Positions 1-8,038 of a DNA stretch of 16,664 bases are shown piece by piece. A model generated the notes under the pieces. The model was not told where the DNA came from, did not search any database, and worked only from the letters and a program-made list of their open reading frames with translations. The stretch is from assembly GCA_026786065.1 (NCBI GenBank), contig JAJAYS010000316.1, positions 1-16,664 on the forward strand, given 5' to 3'. Position numbers and translations under genes: made by a program. Numbering within the stretch: position 1 is the first letter of the stretch; each line of letters opens with the position of its first letter. This DNA is from Polaromonas sp. Lineage in GTDB: Bacteria; Pseudomonadota; Gammaproteobacteria; Burkholderiales; Burkholderiaceae_C.

Positions 1-2
1 AT

Positions 3-41
3 AAATACGGGCGTGAGAAGCTACTGAAATAATAGCGACTG
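3..41. repeat. Short interspersed repeat with imperfect palindrome, copy 1
   Basis: This 39-bp segment matches positions 6871-6909 without gaps at 32 of 39 bases by hand alignment. Both share AAATACGGGCGT followed by an AT-rich imperfect inverted repeat, here GCTACT-gaaat-AATAGC. The two copies are in the same orientation and lie on either side of the whole uronate block. I associate this type of intergenic repeat with Comamonadaceae genomes. It carries no ORF. Whether it acts as a transcript end, a binding site or a non-autonomous mobile element cannot be read from the sequence. Confidence 0.65.
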
Positions 42-140
42 GCGGGCCTTGCGCGGGTGCGTCGGCCTGCTCGGGCGCGCAAAGGGTCCCGTGGGCTCCG
101 CTGCGGCCAGTGCGCTCCGGGCACCACCGCCGCCCGAGCC

Positions 141-938
141 TCAGGCAGTAGGTCCCAGCGTATGCAGGTTGCGACCGTGTTGCAGCCGTTCCCGGCTGTT
201 CGACAAATGCAGGCGCATCGCCGATCGTGCGGCCTCGACGTCCTGGTCGTGGATCGCCTGGTAGATGTCCTGATGCTCGGCGTGGACGCGCTGCAGATAG
301 CTCAGTCGCCCCTCCGGCGCATTGAGCGCCGTATTGACGCGGGTGCGCGGAATGATCATCGTGCCGAGATAGGTCATCAGGTCGGCGAAATGCCGGTTGC
401 CGGTGGCACGCGCAATTTCCATATGGAATTCGAAGTCCGGCGGCACCGCGTCGGAGTCGCGCTGTATTGATTCTTCAAAGGCCTGCAGCGCGGCTGCCAT
501 AGCCGCCAGGTTGTCGGCTGAGCGGCGCAGCGCGGCGAGGCCGGCCGCCTCGGTTTCCAGGCTGATGCGCAGTTCCAGCACCGCGATCACGTCCGACACG
601 GTTGCGAAGTCGTGCTCGGCAATCTGGAAATTGCTTTTCGGCTCCGGCGCCAGCACGAAGGTGCCTATGCCATGCCGGGTCTCGACCAGGCTTGATGCCT
701 GCAGCCGCGACAGCGACTCGCGCACCACGGTGCGGCTGACGCCGAAGCGCGCCATGATTTCCGCCTCGGACGGCAGTTTGTCGCCCGGCGCCATCCGGTC
801 TTCGCGGATGCTTGCAGCCAGGCTGACGACGATCTCGCCGACCAGGCCGCGTGGCCGCCGCAGAGGCGAAGCGGTCGCCTCGGCCAGCACCCCGACCGGC
901 GCGACCACCGCGGGCGCGCTGCTTTCGCAGATGCTCAT
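141..938 (-). CDS. GntR/FadR-family (FCD) transcriptional regulator of uronate genes
   Basis: The 265-residue protein has an N-terminal winged helix at about residues 30-97, including PGDKLPSEAEIMARFGVSRT and the wing RHGIGTFV. A C-terminal all-helical FCD ligand domain follows at about 115-240, with the acidic/His residues (FEFHMEIARATGN, HAEHQDIYQAI) that often bind a metal and a carboxylate ligand in this family. The ATG at 938 is preferred over an in-frame TTG at 974, because 974 would run the gene further into the promoter/operator region; the ribosome site there is only a G-rich stretch. It is divergent from udh and the TRAP genes, so it is probably their repressor, released by a uronate or aldarate. 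The ligand is inferred from the neighbours. Confidence 0.88.
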   Translation of the reverse strand: MSICESSAPAVVAPVGVLAEATASPLRRPRGLVGEIVVSLAASIREDRMAPGDKLPSEAEIMARFGVSRTVVRESLSRLQASSLVETRHGIGTFVLAPEPKSNFQIAEHDFATVSDVIAVLELRISLETEAAGLAALRRSADNLAAMAAALQAFEESIQRDSDAVPPDFEFHMEIARATGNRHFADLMTYLGTMIIPRTRVNTALNAPEGRLSYLQRVHAEHQDIYQAIHDQDVEAARSAMRLHLSNSRERLQHGRNLHTLGPTA

Positions 939-948
939 GAAACCCCCG

Positions 949-977
949 TTGACAACATAAATTGCGGCACTCAAAAT
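949..977 (+). promoter_or_regulatory. Candidate sigma-70 promoter for udh
   Basis: A perfect -35 hexamer TTGACA (949-954) is followed after exactly 17 bp by CAAAAT (972-977), which matches TATAAT at four of six positions. The predicted transcript start, near 984, falls on the palindrome at 984-994. The placement suits repression by the divergent GntR protein. It was found by eye only. Confidence 0.5.
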
Positions 978-983
978 CCTGAC

Positions 984-994
984 TTGTCAGACAA
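984..994. promoter_or_regulatory. Candidate GntR operator palindrome
   Basis: TTGTCAGACAA is a perfect odd-length inverted repeat of the size bound by FadR-subfamily GntR dimers. A related palindrome, GTTGACAAC, lies at 948-956 over the predicted -35 box. The 9-mer GACAACATA occurs after both centres (951-959 and 990-998). The palindrome centres, 952 and 989, are 37 bp apart. Paired sites at the -35 and at the start point suggest repression of udh and autoregulation of the regulator; that function is inferred. Confidence 0.5.
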
Positions 995-1098
995 CATACA
1001 ACCGAATCGTTGATGTCACTCTATCAAAGCGCCGCCAAAAGTCCAGTTCCGGATGCGCCAGGCCCTCATGCCCCACTCGAAGGTCAACCCGATCCATC

Positions 1099-1908
1099 AT
1101 GAGCCAGAAATTGCATCACAAATTGCTACTGACCGGCGCCGCCGGCGGTCTGGGCCAGGCGCTGCGCGAGCGCCTGAAGGCCAATTGCACGGTCTTGCGG
1201 CTGTCCGACATCGCGCCGCGGGGTGAGGCCGGCGCGAACGAGGAAATCGTGCTGGCCGATCTGGCCGATGCGGCCGCCGTCGATGCGGCTGTGCGTGGCG
1301 TGGACGCGATCGTTCACCTCGGCGGCATTTCGACCGAAGGCCCGTTCGAGCCGATCATGCAGGCCAATATTCTGGGGGTGTTCAACCTCTACGAAGCGGC
1401 GCGCCGGCATGGCGTCAAGCGGGTGCTGTTCGCCAGCTCCAACCACGTCACCGGCTTCTACAGGCAGGGCGAAACCATCAACGCCGACCATCCGCCGCGC
1501 CCCGATGGTTTTTATGGGGTCAGCAAGGCTTTTGGCGAAGACCTGTCGCGCTTTTACTTCGACCGCTACGGCATTGAAACCGCCTGCCTGCGCATCGGCT
1601 CGAGCTTTCCCGAGCCGCGAGATCGCCGCATGCTGGCGACCTGGCTCAGCTACGACGATTTGCACCGGCTCATTACCGCCTGCTTGATGACGCCGGTTCT
1701 GGGCCACAGCCTGATCTTCGGCATGTCCGACAACAGCGTGACCTGGTGGGACAACAGCCGTGCGCGCCACATCGGCTATGCCGCAAAAGACACGTCGGAT
1801 GTTTTTCGTGATGCCGTATTTGCGCGAACGACCGCCCCCAACCTGAGTGACCCGGCGGTGCAGTTTCAGGGCGGCGTTTTTGTCAAGGCCGGCCCGTACG
1901 GCGACTGA
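1099..1908 (+). CDS. udh: Uronate dehydrogenase (NAD-dependent, extended SDR)
   Basis: The 269-residue protein oxidises D-galacturonate or D-glucuronate with NAD+ to the aldarolactone, the first step of oxidative uronate breakdown in the cytoplasm (EC 1.1.1.203 family). It matches my memory of Agrobacterium Udh along most of its length. Visible marks are the Rossmann loop TGAAGGLG (12-19), VHLGGIS (72-78), FASSNH with the catalytic Ser (111-116), and the YxxxK pair Y139/K143 in YGVSKAFGE. The family-typical C-terminal blocks WWDNS and FQGGVFV are also present. The start follows a distant purine stretch GAAGG at 1079-1083. It is divergent from the GntR gene and 126 bp ahead of dctP. The substrate assignment is well supported by the TRAP and aldolase neighbours. 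Confidence 0.92.
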   Translation: MSQKLHHKLLLTGAAGGLGQALRERLKANCTVLRLSDIAPRGEAGANEEIVLADLADAAAVDAAVRGVDAIVHLGGISTEGPFEPIMQANILGVFNLYEAARRHGVKRVLFASSNHVTGFYRQGETINADHPPRPDGFYGVSKAFGEDLSRFYFDRYGIETACLRIGSSFPEPRDRRMLATWLSYDDLHRLITACLMTPVLGHSLIFGMSDNSVTWWDNSRARHIGYAAKDTSDVFRDAVFARTTAPNLSDPAVQFQGGVFVKAGPYGD

Positions 1909-1966
1909 GCCGCTGCACCGGCTCGCCGCTCGTCGGCGTGTCTCTGGCGTACCCGTCCGACGCTAC

Positions 1967-2010
1967 TTTCCCGACCTTAATTTCCCGACCTTTTCCGACC
2001 TTTTCCGACC
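1967..2010 (+). repeat. Short tandem repeat in the udh-dctP gap
   Basis: The unit TTTTCCGACC occurs twice in tandem (1991-2000 and 2001-2010). Imperfect copies with TTTCCCGACC precede it (about 1967-1975 and 1981-1990). It ends 24 bp before the dctP start codon and just before its Shine-Dalgarno site. It may be replication slippage or a modulator of dctP leader structure. No coding role is seen. Confidence 0.7.
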
Positions 2011-2034
2011 CTTCGCTAACCACCTGGAGCTGAC

Positions 2035-3006
2035 ATGATGATGAAAAACACACTGCTTGCGGTTGCCGCCGCTCTGGCGCTCGCGCCGCTGGCCGGCCTT
2101 GCCACCGAGTTCCGCTCGGCCGACACCCACAATGCCGACGACTATCCGACGGTGCTGGCGGTCAAGCACATGAGCGAGCTGCTGGAGAAAAAGAGCGGCG
2201 GCAAGCACAAGATCAAGGTTTTCAACAAGCAGGCCCTCGGCAGCGAGAAGGAAACCATTGACCAGGTCAAGATCGGCGCACTGGATTTCACGCGGGTCAA
2301 CGTCGGCCCGATGAATGGAATCTGCCCGTTGACGCAGGTTCCGACGATGCCGTTTTTGTTCAGCTCCATCGCCCATATGCGCAAGTCGCTGGACGGCCCG
2401 GTCGGCGACGAGATTCTCAAGAGCTGCGAATCGGTGGGCTTCGTCGGGCTGGCTTTCTACGATAGCGGCGCGCGCTCTATCTATGCCAAAAAGCCGATCA
2501 AGACGGTTGCCGATGCAAAGGGTTTGAAGATTCGGGTGCAGCAGTCCGACCTGTGGGTGGCGCTGATCAGCGCGATGGGCGCCAACCCGACGCCTATGCC
2601 TTTTGGCGAGGTGTACACCGGGCTGAAAACCGGACTGATCGACGCGGCTGAAAACAACATCCCGTCGTTCGACACCGCCAAGCATGTCGAGGCCGTCAAA
2701 ATTTATTCCAAAACCGAGCATTCGATGGCGCCGGAGATTCTGGTGATGTCCAAGGTCGTCTATGACAAGCTGCCCAAAGCCGAGCAGGACATGATCCGTG
2801 CGGCCGCCAAAGAATCCGTGGCAGTCGGCCGCCAGAAGTGGGACGAGCAAGAGGCCAAGTCGCTGGCCAACGTCAAGGCCGCCGGTGCCGAGATCGTCGA
2901 GGTGGACAAAGCCTCGTTCCAGGCGGTGATGGGCCCGGTTTACGACAAGTTCATGACCACGCCGGACATGAAGCGGCTGGTCAAAGCGGTGCAGGACGCG
3001 AAGTAA
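2035..3006 (+). CDS. dctP: TRAP transporter substrate-binding protein, DctP family (predicted uronate binder)
   Basis: The 323-residue periplasmic receptor captures a sugar acid and delivers it to the DctQM membrane pair. A Sec signal peptide is clear: MMMKN, then a hydrophobic stretch, with likely cleavage near residue 23. The mature part follows the DctP fold. Likely carboxylate contacts are Arg167 ([10 protein letters not shown]), which is near-invariant in this family, Arg147 (DSGARSIY) and Asn207/208 (DAAENNIP). An SD-like TGGAG lies 5 bases before the first ATG. The protein resembles Polaromonas TRAP receptors that I recall being crystallised with galacturonate/glucuronate. Placement between udh and the aldolase supports that ligand, though the sequence alone does not prove it. 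Confidence 0.92.
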   Translation: MMMKNTLLAVAAALALAPLAGLATEFRSADTHNADDYPTVLAVKHMSELLEKKSGGKHKIKVFNKQALGSEKETIDQVKIGALDFTRVNVGPMNGICPLTQVPTMPFLFSSIAHMRKSLDGPVGDEILKSCESVGFVGLAFYDSGARSIYAKKPIKTVADAKGLKIRVQQSDLWVALISAMGANPTPMPFGEVYTGLKTGLIDAAENNIPSFDTAKHVEAVKIYSKTEHSMAPEILVMSKVVYDKLPKAEQDMIRAAAKESVAVGRQKWDEQEAKSLANVKAAGAEIVEVDKASFQAVMGPVYDKFMTTPDMKRLVKAVQDAK

Positions 3007-3028
3007 TACTGCGAAGCAGTGCCCCGAA

Positions 3029-3102
3029 GTCGACGACCCAAGCGGCGGGCTTTTCCGCCCGGTCGAATAGCGAAAAGTGCGGGGCTTCGTCGACCGACTT
3101 TT
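3029..3102 (+). terminator. Attenuator-like stem-loop between dctP and dctQ
   Basis: In the 158-bp gap after dctP, GTCGACGA (3029-3036) pairs with TCGTCGAC (3087-3094). A small hairpin, GGCGG/CCGCC (3044-3048 and 3055-3059), sits inside the loop. A run of six T follows at 3099-3104. The large loop makes it a weak intrinsic terminator at best. Such an element would let the abundant binding protein be made in excess of the membrane subunits, as in many binding-protein operons. No folding energy was computed. Confidence 0.35.
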
Positions 3103-3164
3103 TTCGGAAGCAGCGCCGGGGTAAGGGGCGTATCAGCCCACTTCCATCCGGCCGGAAAACCAGC

Positions 3165-3653
3165 ATGTTCACCAGATTTTGCGCAACCGTTTCAAAGCTC
3201 AGCCTGATTCTGGCCGTCGTCGGACTGCTCGCCGTCGTGCTGTGCGTGCAGTGGCAGGTAATTGGGCGTTACGTCCTGAACGACACGCCCACCTGGGCCG
3301 AGGCGCTGGCGATGCTGCTGGTGCTGTTCGTCACCGCCTTTGGCCTGGCGGTCGGGGTGCGCGATGCCGGGCACATCGGGCTGGAATCGCTGGTGGTGTT
3401 GCTGCCTGACGCCTGGCAGCGCCGGATCGAGCTGCTGATTCATTTTCTGGTGGGCTTGTTTGGCGCGCTGATGGTCTATGGCGGTCAGCTGTGGATGCTC
3501 GCCAAGTGGGACGAGAAAAAGCCGATGTTGCCGGTGCCCGACGGCATCGACTACCTGCCGGTGGTGATTGCGGGGGCGCTGATCGTGCTGTTTTCGATCG
3601 AGCATGTCGTCGCGCTGCTGCGCGGCAAGAAGGTGGAGCCGGCATGGAATTGA
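3165..3653 (+). CDS. dctQ: TRAP transporter small membrane subunit DctQ
   Basis: The 162-residue inner-membrane protein has four hydrophobic helices (about residues 11-35, 45-65, 85-108 and 125-150), the usual DctQ plan. Family-like features are the first-helix region WQVIGRYVLN, the segment TWAEALAMLLVLFVTAFGLA and GHIGLESL. The ATG at 3165 gives the normal length; the open frame runs further upstream but overlaps the dctP coding end and lacks signal. The stop TGA overlaps the dctM start, so the pair is probably translationally coupled. It works with DctM as the Na+-driven permease. Confidence 0.88.
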   Translation: MFTRFCATVSKLSLILAVVGLLAVVLCVQWQVIGRYVLNDTPTWAEALAMLLVLFVTAFGLAVGVRDAGHIGLESLVVLLPDAWQRRIELLIHFLVGLFGALMVYGGQLWMLAKWDEKKPMLPVPDGIDYLPVVIAGALIVLFSIEHVVALLRGKKVEPAWN

Positions 3654-4933
3654 CGGTTCTGGCGCTGAGCTTCACCTTGCTGCTGGTGCTCGGCGTGCCG
3701 GTGGCCTTTGCCATCGGCCTGTCGTCCGTCGCCACCATTTTGGCGGCCGGTTTGCCGGTAGCCGTGGTGTTCCAGAAGATGGTCGGCGGCATGCAGGTGT
3801 TCTCGTTCCTCGCCATTCCATTTTTTATTTTTGCCGGCGAACTGATGCTTTACGGCGGCATCGCCGAGCGCATCGTGCGCTTCGCCAACAGCCTGGTCGG
3901 CCATGTGCGGGGCGGCCTGGGTATGAGCAACGTCATCGGCTGCACCTTGTTTGGCGGCATCGCCGGTTCGCCGCTGGCCGACGTGTCGGCGATGGGCTCG
4001 GTGATGATCCCGCTGATGAAGAAAGAGGGCTACGACGCCGACTACGCGGTCAACGTCACCACCCATTCCGCGCTGGTCGGCGCCATCATGCCGACCTCGC
4101 ACAACATGATCATCTTCACGCTGGCCACCTCGGGCATCGCGTCGGTCAGTGTGCTGAGCCTGATTCTGGCCGGGCTGATTCCGGCTGTCATCCTGACGCT
4201 GTGCAATCTGGGCGCGGCCTACTACGTCGCCGTCAAGCGCGGCTACCCGACGCGTGGGCGCTTTCCCGGCTGGGGTGAGGTGCTGCGTGCGTTCGGCGCA
4301 TCACTGCCCGGCCTGCTGGTGGTCGTCATCATCCTGGTCGGCATTGTGTCGGGAGCCTTCACCGCGACCGAATCGGCATCGATTGCCGTCGCCTGGGCGC
4401 TGCTGATCACCACGCTGGTGTACCGCAGCCTGTCGTGGAAAAACTTTTTGAAAGCCTGCGCCAAGGCCTGCAAAACCACCGGCGTGGTGCTGCTGCTGAT
4501 CGGTATTTCTTCGGCCTTCGGTTACTTCATGGCGCTCTACGAGGTGCCGCAGCTGACGGGCGAGCTGATGAAGTCGGTGAGCAGCCAGCCCTGGGTCATC
4601 TTTTTAATGATCAACCTGCTGCTGTTCATCCTCGGCACCTTTCTCGACATGGCCGCGACCATTTTGATCTGCACGCCGATCTTCATGCCGATCGCAATGC
4701 AGTTCGGCATGGACCCGGTGCAGTTCGGCATAGTGATGCTGATCAACTGCGCGCTCGGCTTGAACACGCCGCCGGTCGGCTCGGTGCAGTTTGTCGGCTG
4801 CGCCATAGGCGGTATTTCGGTCGGGCAGGTGATGCGCTCGATCGCGCCGTTTTATGGGGCGCTCGGCCTGTGCCTGCTGCTGGTCACCTATGTGCCGGCG
4901 TTTTCGCTCTGGCTGCCCTCGCTTTACAAGTGA
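3644..4933 (+). CDS. dctM: TRAP transporter large membrane subunit DctM
   Basis: The 429-residue permease core has about 12 hydrophobic segments. Signature blocks are [39 protein letters not shown] followed by MKKEGYD, and late in the protein [18 protein letters not shown]. These match the paired hairpin and ion-binding regions of the DctM/ion-transporter superfamily. The start overlaps the dctQ stop by 10 bp and is preceded by GGTGGAG inside dctQ. DctM moves the substrate released by DctP, coupled to the sodium gradient. It lies 61 bp ahead of the aldolase gene. Confidence 0.93.
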   Translation: MELTVLALSFTLLLVLGVPVAFAIGLSSVATILAAGLPVAVVFQKMVGGMQVFSFLAIPFFIFAGELMLYGGIAERIVRFANSLVGHVRGGLGMSNVIGCTLFGGIAGSPLADVSAMGSVMIPLMKKEGYDADYAVNVTTHSALVGAIMPTSHNMIIFTLATSGIASVSVLSLILAGLIPAVILTLCNLGAAYYVAVKRGYPTRGRFPGWGEVLRAFGASLPGLLVVVIILVGIVSGAFTATESASIAVAWALLITTLVYRSLSWKNFLKACAKACKTTGVVLLLIGISSAFGYFMALYEVPQLTGELMKSVSSQPWVIFLMINLLLFILGTFLDMAATILICTPIFMPIAMQFGMDPVQFGIVMLINCALGLNTPPVGSVQFVGCAIGGISVGQVMRSIAPFYGALGLCLLLVTYVPAFSLWLPSLYK

Positions 4934-4994
4934 CCTGTGGGCGAGGCGCCCGGCGCGTATCCCCCTGTTGGACTTTTTACAAACGAGAAACCCA

Positions 4995-5768
4995 ATGACC
5001 CCTTACCAATCCTTCCCCAACAGTTTCAAACAGCGGCTGCTCGCTGGCGAAAAGCTGATCGGCTGCTGGTCGTCGCTGGCCAGCCCGATCACCACCGAAA
5101 TCCTGGGCCTGGCCGGCTTCGACTGGATTCTGCTCGACGGCGAGCATTCACCGAACGACGCGCTGACCTTCGTGCCGCAGCTGATGGCGCTCAAAGACAG
5201 CGCCAGCGCGCCGGTGGTGCGGCCGTCGTGTAACAGCGTCGTCGAGATCAAGCGCCTGCTCGACGTCGGCTTCTACAATTTTTTGATTCCCTTGGTCGAA
5301 ACCGTTGAAGAGGCCAGCCGCGCGGTGGCGGCCACGCGTTACCCGCCGCAAGGCATTCGCGGCGTGTCGGTCGGCCAGCGCAGCAACCGCTACGGCACGC
5401 TGCCCAACTATTTCAGTGACATCAACCAGCACATCTGCGTGATGGTGCAGATCGAAAGCCGCGCCGGCATGGCGGCAACCCGCGACATCGCGGTGCAGGA
5501 CGGGGTCGATTCGATCTTCGTCGGCCCGTCCGATCTGGCGGCCGCGCTCGGTCACTTGGGCAATCCGGCGCACCCGGACGTGCAAGCGGCCATCGCCGAT
5601 ATTTTTGCTGCGGCCAAGGCCGGTGGCAAGCCAACCGGCATCCTGGCGCCGGTCGAAGCCGAGGCCAGAAAGTACATGGAAATGGGCGCGACCTTTGTCG
5701 GCGTCGGCAGCGATCTCGGTGGCTTTCGCGGCGCGATGCAGTCGCTGCGCGAGCGCTACCGGAGCTGA
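4995..5768 (+). CDS. garL: 2-dehydro-3-deoxyglucarate aldolase (HpcH/HpaI family)
   Basis: The 257-residue class II aldolase cleaves 5-keto-4-deoxy-D-glucarate (2-dehydro-3-deoxyglucarate) to pyruvate and tartronate semialdehyde (EC 4.1.2.20). It tracks E. coli GarL closely in my recall: [48 protein letters not shown], and [20 protein letters not shown]. The catalytic His51, Arg76 and metal ligands Glu154 and Asp180 are present. The ATG at 4995 gives the GarL length and start; its SD is weak (a GAGA stretch). The aldarate dehydratase and tartronate semialdehyde reductase needed on either side of this step are not in the window. Its linkage to udh and the TRAP genes indicates uronate breakdown. 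Confidence 0.93.
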   Translation: MTPYQSFPNSFKQRLLAGEKLIGCWSSLASPITTEILGLAGFDWILLDGEHSPNDALTFVPQLMALKDSASAPVVRPSCNSVVEIKRLLDVGFYNFLIPLVETVEEASRAVAATRYPPQGIRGVSVGQRSNRYGTLPNYFSDINQHICVMVQIESRAGMAATRDIAVQDGVDSIFVGPSDLAAALGHLGNPAHPDVQAAIADIFAAAKAGGKPTGILAPVEAEARKYMEMGATFVGVGSDLGGFRGAMQSLRERYRS

Positions 5769-5863
5769 ACCAACGGGCGTCGGCCACTGCCGATGTTCCC
5801 CTGTCCCGCCAACCTGACATTCAGCCCGCCCCTTCAAGCCACCCTTCAACCCAACAGGCTGCC

Positions 5864-6835
5864 TTGTCCCCCAATCGCCGAAAAATAGTGCTTGCCTCAT
5901 CGATGCTTCTCGGCGCCGCCGCGACCAGAGTGCGGGCGCAGGCCTGGCCTGCGAGGCCGATACGCATCATCGTGCCGTATGCGCCTGGCGGTTCGTCGGA
6001 CATCATTGCCCGCTCCATCAGCCAGCCGCTGTCCGACGCCTTGAAGCAGCCGGTAATCGTCGAGAACCGGGCCGGGGCCAACGGCAACCTGGGTGCCGAC
6101 GCGGTGGCCAAGTCGCCGGCCGACGGCTACACGCTGCTGCTGTGCGACACCGGCGCGCTCGCCATCAGCCCGTCGGTTTACCTCAAGCTGCCGTTCGACC
6201 CGAGCAAAAACCTGCGCGGCGTCACCATGCTGGCCTATTCGCCGCATTTGCTGGCGGTGCATCCGTCGGTGCCGGCCAGCAACTTGAAGGAGCTGGTAGC
6301 CCTGTCGCAAAAAGCCAAACTGAACTTCGCCGTCACTGCGATGGGGAGCGCGCCGCATCTGGCCGGCGTGGCGGTCGAGCGCGCCAGTGGCGCCAAGTGG
6401 CAGTACATCCCGTACAAGGGCGGCGCGCAGGCGGTGGCTGACACCGTGGCCGGCCAGACCGAGGTGCTGATGAACGGCATGCTGGCAACGCTGCCCTTCG
6501 TGCAGAGCGGCAAGCTAAAGGTGATCGGCGTGTCCAAGCGCAGCCGCATGCCGCTGATCGCAGACGTGCCGACGCTGCTGGAGCAGGGCGTTGCCGATTT
6601 CGAATCGGGCTCCTGGCAGGGCGTGCTGGTGGCCGACGGCACGCCTGCGGCGGTCGTTGCACGCCTGAATGCCGAGCTGATCAAAGTCATCCGCAGCCCT
6701 GAAATACGCGCCCGGCTGACTGGGCAGGGCGCCGAGGTGGAAACGATGACCCCGGCCGAGCAGGACCGCTTTTTTGAAGTCGAGCGCAAGCGATGGGCCG
6801 AGGTGGTCGAGAAAGCCGGGATTCGGCTGGATTGA
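5864..6835 (+). CDS. Bug/TctC-family tripartite tricarboxylate transporter solute-binding protein
   Basis: The 323-residue exported receptor is typical of Burkholderiales. The signal peptide reads MSPNRRKIVLASSMLLGAAA with a likely cut after RAQA. Family marks are RIIVPYAPGGSSDIIAR, VENRAGANGNLGAD, DGYTLL, YIPYKGGAQAVADT and ADVPTLLEQGV. The TTG at 5864 is chosen because it restores the positively charged N-region; the next Met, at 5903, would delete it. No TctA/TctB membrane genes are adjacent, which is usual for orphan Bug proteins. Being 95 bp after garL, it may bind a uronate- or aldarate-related acid. That ligand is only a contextual guess. Confidence 0.9.
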   Translation: MSPNRRKIVLASSMLLGAAATRVRAQAWPARPIRIIVPYAPGGSSDIIARSISQPLSDALKQPVIVENRAGANGNLGADAVAKSPADGYTLLLCDTGALAISPSVYLKLPFDPSKNLRGVTMLAYSPHLLAVHPSVPASNLKELVALSQKAKLNFAVTAMGSAPHLAGVAVERASGAKWQYIPYKGGAQAVADTVAGQTEVLMNGMLATLPFVQSGKLKVIGVSKRSRMPLIADVPTLLEQGVADFESGSWQGVLVADGTPAAVVARLNAELIKVIRSPEIRARLTGQGAEVETMTPAEQDRFFEVERKRWAEVVEKAGIRLD

Positions 6836-7251
6836 GCAAAAGTTCAAGCAAAAAAAGTTGGTAACCCAGCAAATACGGGCGTTAACAGCTATTAAAATAG
6901 TAGCAACTGCCGCGTGTCCGGGCGCAACTGTGGTGCGTGGCGCTACGCAGCGCGCCACACCGGCAGTTTTTCGCTGAGGCGAGAGATCGATCCGCCAAGG
7001 CTCAAAGCCAAGTTGAACGCCGGTGGCCTCGGCCGCGGCTACCGAGCCAAGCGAAAGCCAGGCCAAGGCCCATCGAAGTCGGTGTCGGGTGAGTGCGGTG
7101 TCCAAAGCCGCGCGCGCCGGACGCCTTTGAAGTGGCGGGCTTTGCATTGCCGAGCATCCTGGCGCGGCGTTGCTACAGCGAATCGGCTTATCGGGTAGCC
7201 TCTTGTCGGCTCCGCATCCCATCCCTCAATCCGCCACATTCAGGAACCCGC
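6836..7251. other. 416-bp intergenic region without a recognised gene
   Basis: After the Bug gene this gap holds the second 39-bp repeat (6871-6909). Just after it is a hairpin, GTGGCGC (6937-6943) with GCGCCAC (6952-6958); a T5 run follows about 8 bases later, so it might act as a transcript end. The remainder (about 6975-7240) is GC-rich and open in several frames on both strands, but I recognise none of the translations and see no convincing start signal. It ends at the Shine-Dalgarno site of the glutathione transferase gene. Confidence 0.6.
6871..6909. repeat. Short interspersed repeat with imperfect palindrome, copy 2
   Basis: This is the second copy of the 39-bp element at 3-41 (seven mismatches, no gaps, same orientation). 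The palindromic part reads GCTATT-aaaat-AGTAGC, pairing with one G-T wobble where copy 1 has a C-A mismatch. It begins 35 bp after the Bug stop codon. Confidence 0.65.
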
Positions 7252-7887
7252 ATGCCCATTCAGCTGTACGCCTTCGACACCCCCAACGGCCGCAAGATCA
7301 GCGTCGCGCTGGAAGAAATGGGCTTGCCCTACGAGGTGCATGTCGTGGACATCACCAAAGGCGAGCAGAACGCGTCGGACTTTTTGCAGATCAGCCCGAA
7401 CAACAAGATACCCGCCATCGTCGACCCCGACGGACCGGGCGGCGCGTCGATCAGCGTGTTCGAGTCCGGCGCGATCCTGCTTTATCTGGCCGAGAAAACC
7501 GGGCTGTTTCTGCCGCAAGACCCGGCCGCGCGCGTGCCGGTGCTGGAGTGGCTGATGTTCCAGATGGGCGGCTTCGGGCCAATGCCGGGGCAGGTGCACC
7601 ACTTCATCGGGTTGGAGATTGAAGCCGAGCGGCGCTACGGCCTGGCCCGCTTCATAGCCGAAACGCGGCGGCTGTACGGGGTAATGGACCGGCGGCTTGC
7701 GGATCACGCCTGGTTCGCCGGCGACGCGGTCTCTATCGCCGACTTCGCCATCGTCGGCTGGGTCTGGCGGCATGCGCGCCATGAGGTCGATCTGTCCGAC
7801 TTCCCGCAGGTGCAGCGCTGGTATGCGGCGATGCTGGCGCGGCCGCGGGTCGCACGCGGCTTCGCGGTGCCGCTGCGCCGGGGCTGA
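7252..7887 (+). CDS. yfcG: Glutathione S-transferase, YfcG-like (Nu class)
   Basis: The 211-residue protein resembles E. coli YfcG, a cytosolic glutathione-dependent disulfide-bond oxidoreductase. The thioredoxin-fold half has TPNGRKIS with Thr10/Asn12 near the glutathione thiol, SPNNKIPAIVD with the cis-proline, and FESGAILLYLAEKTGLF with Glu71/Ser72 that bind the gamma-glutamyl group. The helical C-terminal domain has the N-capping-type motif SIADFA. The ATG at 7252 is preceded by AGGA at 7 bases. It stands alone on the plus strand, with no operon partner. The gene symbol reflects family resemblance; the physiological substrate is unknown. Confidence 0.87.
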   Translation: MPIQLYAFDTPNGRKISVALEEMGLPYEVHVVDITKGEQNASDFLQISPNNKIPAIVDPDGPGGASISVFESGAILLYLAEKTGLFLPQDPAARVPVLEWLMFQMGGFGPMPGQVHHFIGLEIEAERRYGLARFIAETRRLYGVMDRRLADHAWFAGDAVSIADFAIVGWVWRHARHEVDLSDFPQVQRWYAAMLARPRVARGFAVPLRRG

Positions 7888-8038
7888 TCGGCAGGCTTGA
7901 TCACCCTGCACATCCGGCGCCTCTGCCGGTTCGGCGTCTCGGCCGTAGGCCTGGTCTGCATGAACCTGAGCCACGCTTAGAACCCTCTGCATCACTGCCC
8001 TTGCCCGGAACCGTGGCCAGCTGCCAATTGGTAGATGA
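7888..8038. other. Non-coding junction region with possible insertion-sequence remnant
   Basis: This stretch separates the GST gene from the premature end of the amidohydrolase fragment. It contains ACCCTCTGCAT (7982-7992) preceded by TTAG. The same core, followed by a further matching AC two bases on, recurs at 16559-16569 in what looks like an IS end. No continuation of the amidohydrolase was found in any frame. The sequence may mark an old insertion or deletion scar. Confidence 0.4.

Noticed and set aside
1963..2850. Long minus-strand frame opposite dctP
   Set aside because: It is a shadow of the DctP coding sequence; no start signal or domain is visible.
4939..4951. GGGCG-agg-CGCCC hairpin after dctM as a terminator
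   Set aside because: The stem is only 5 bp and no T-run follows directly; garL starts 44 bp later and is probably cotranscribed.
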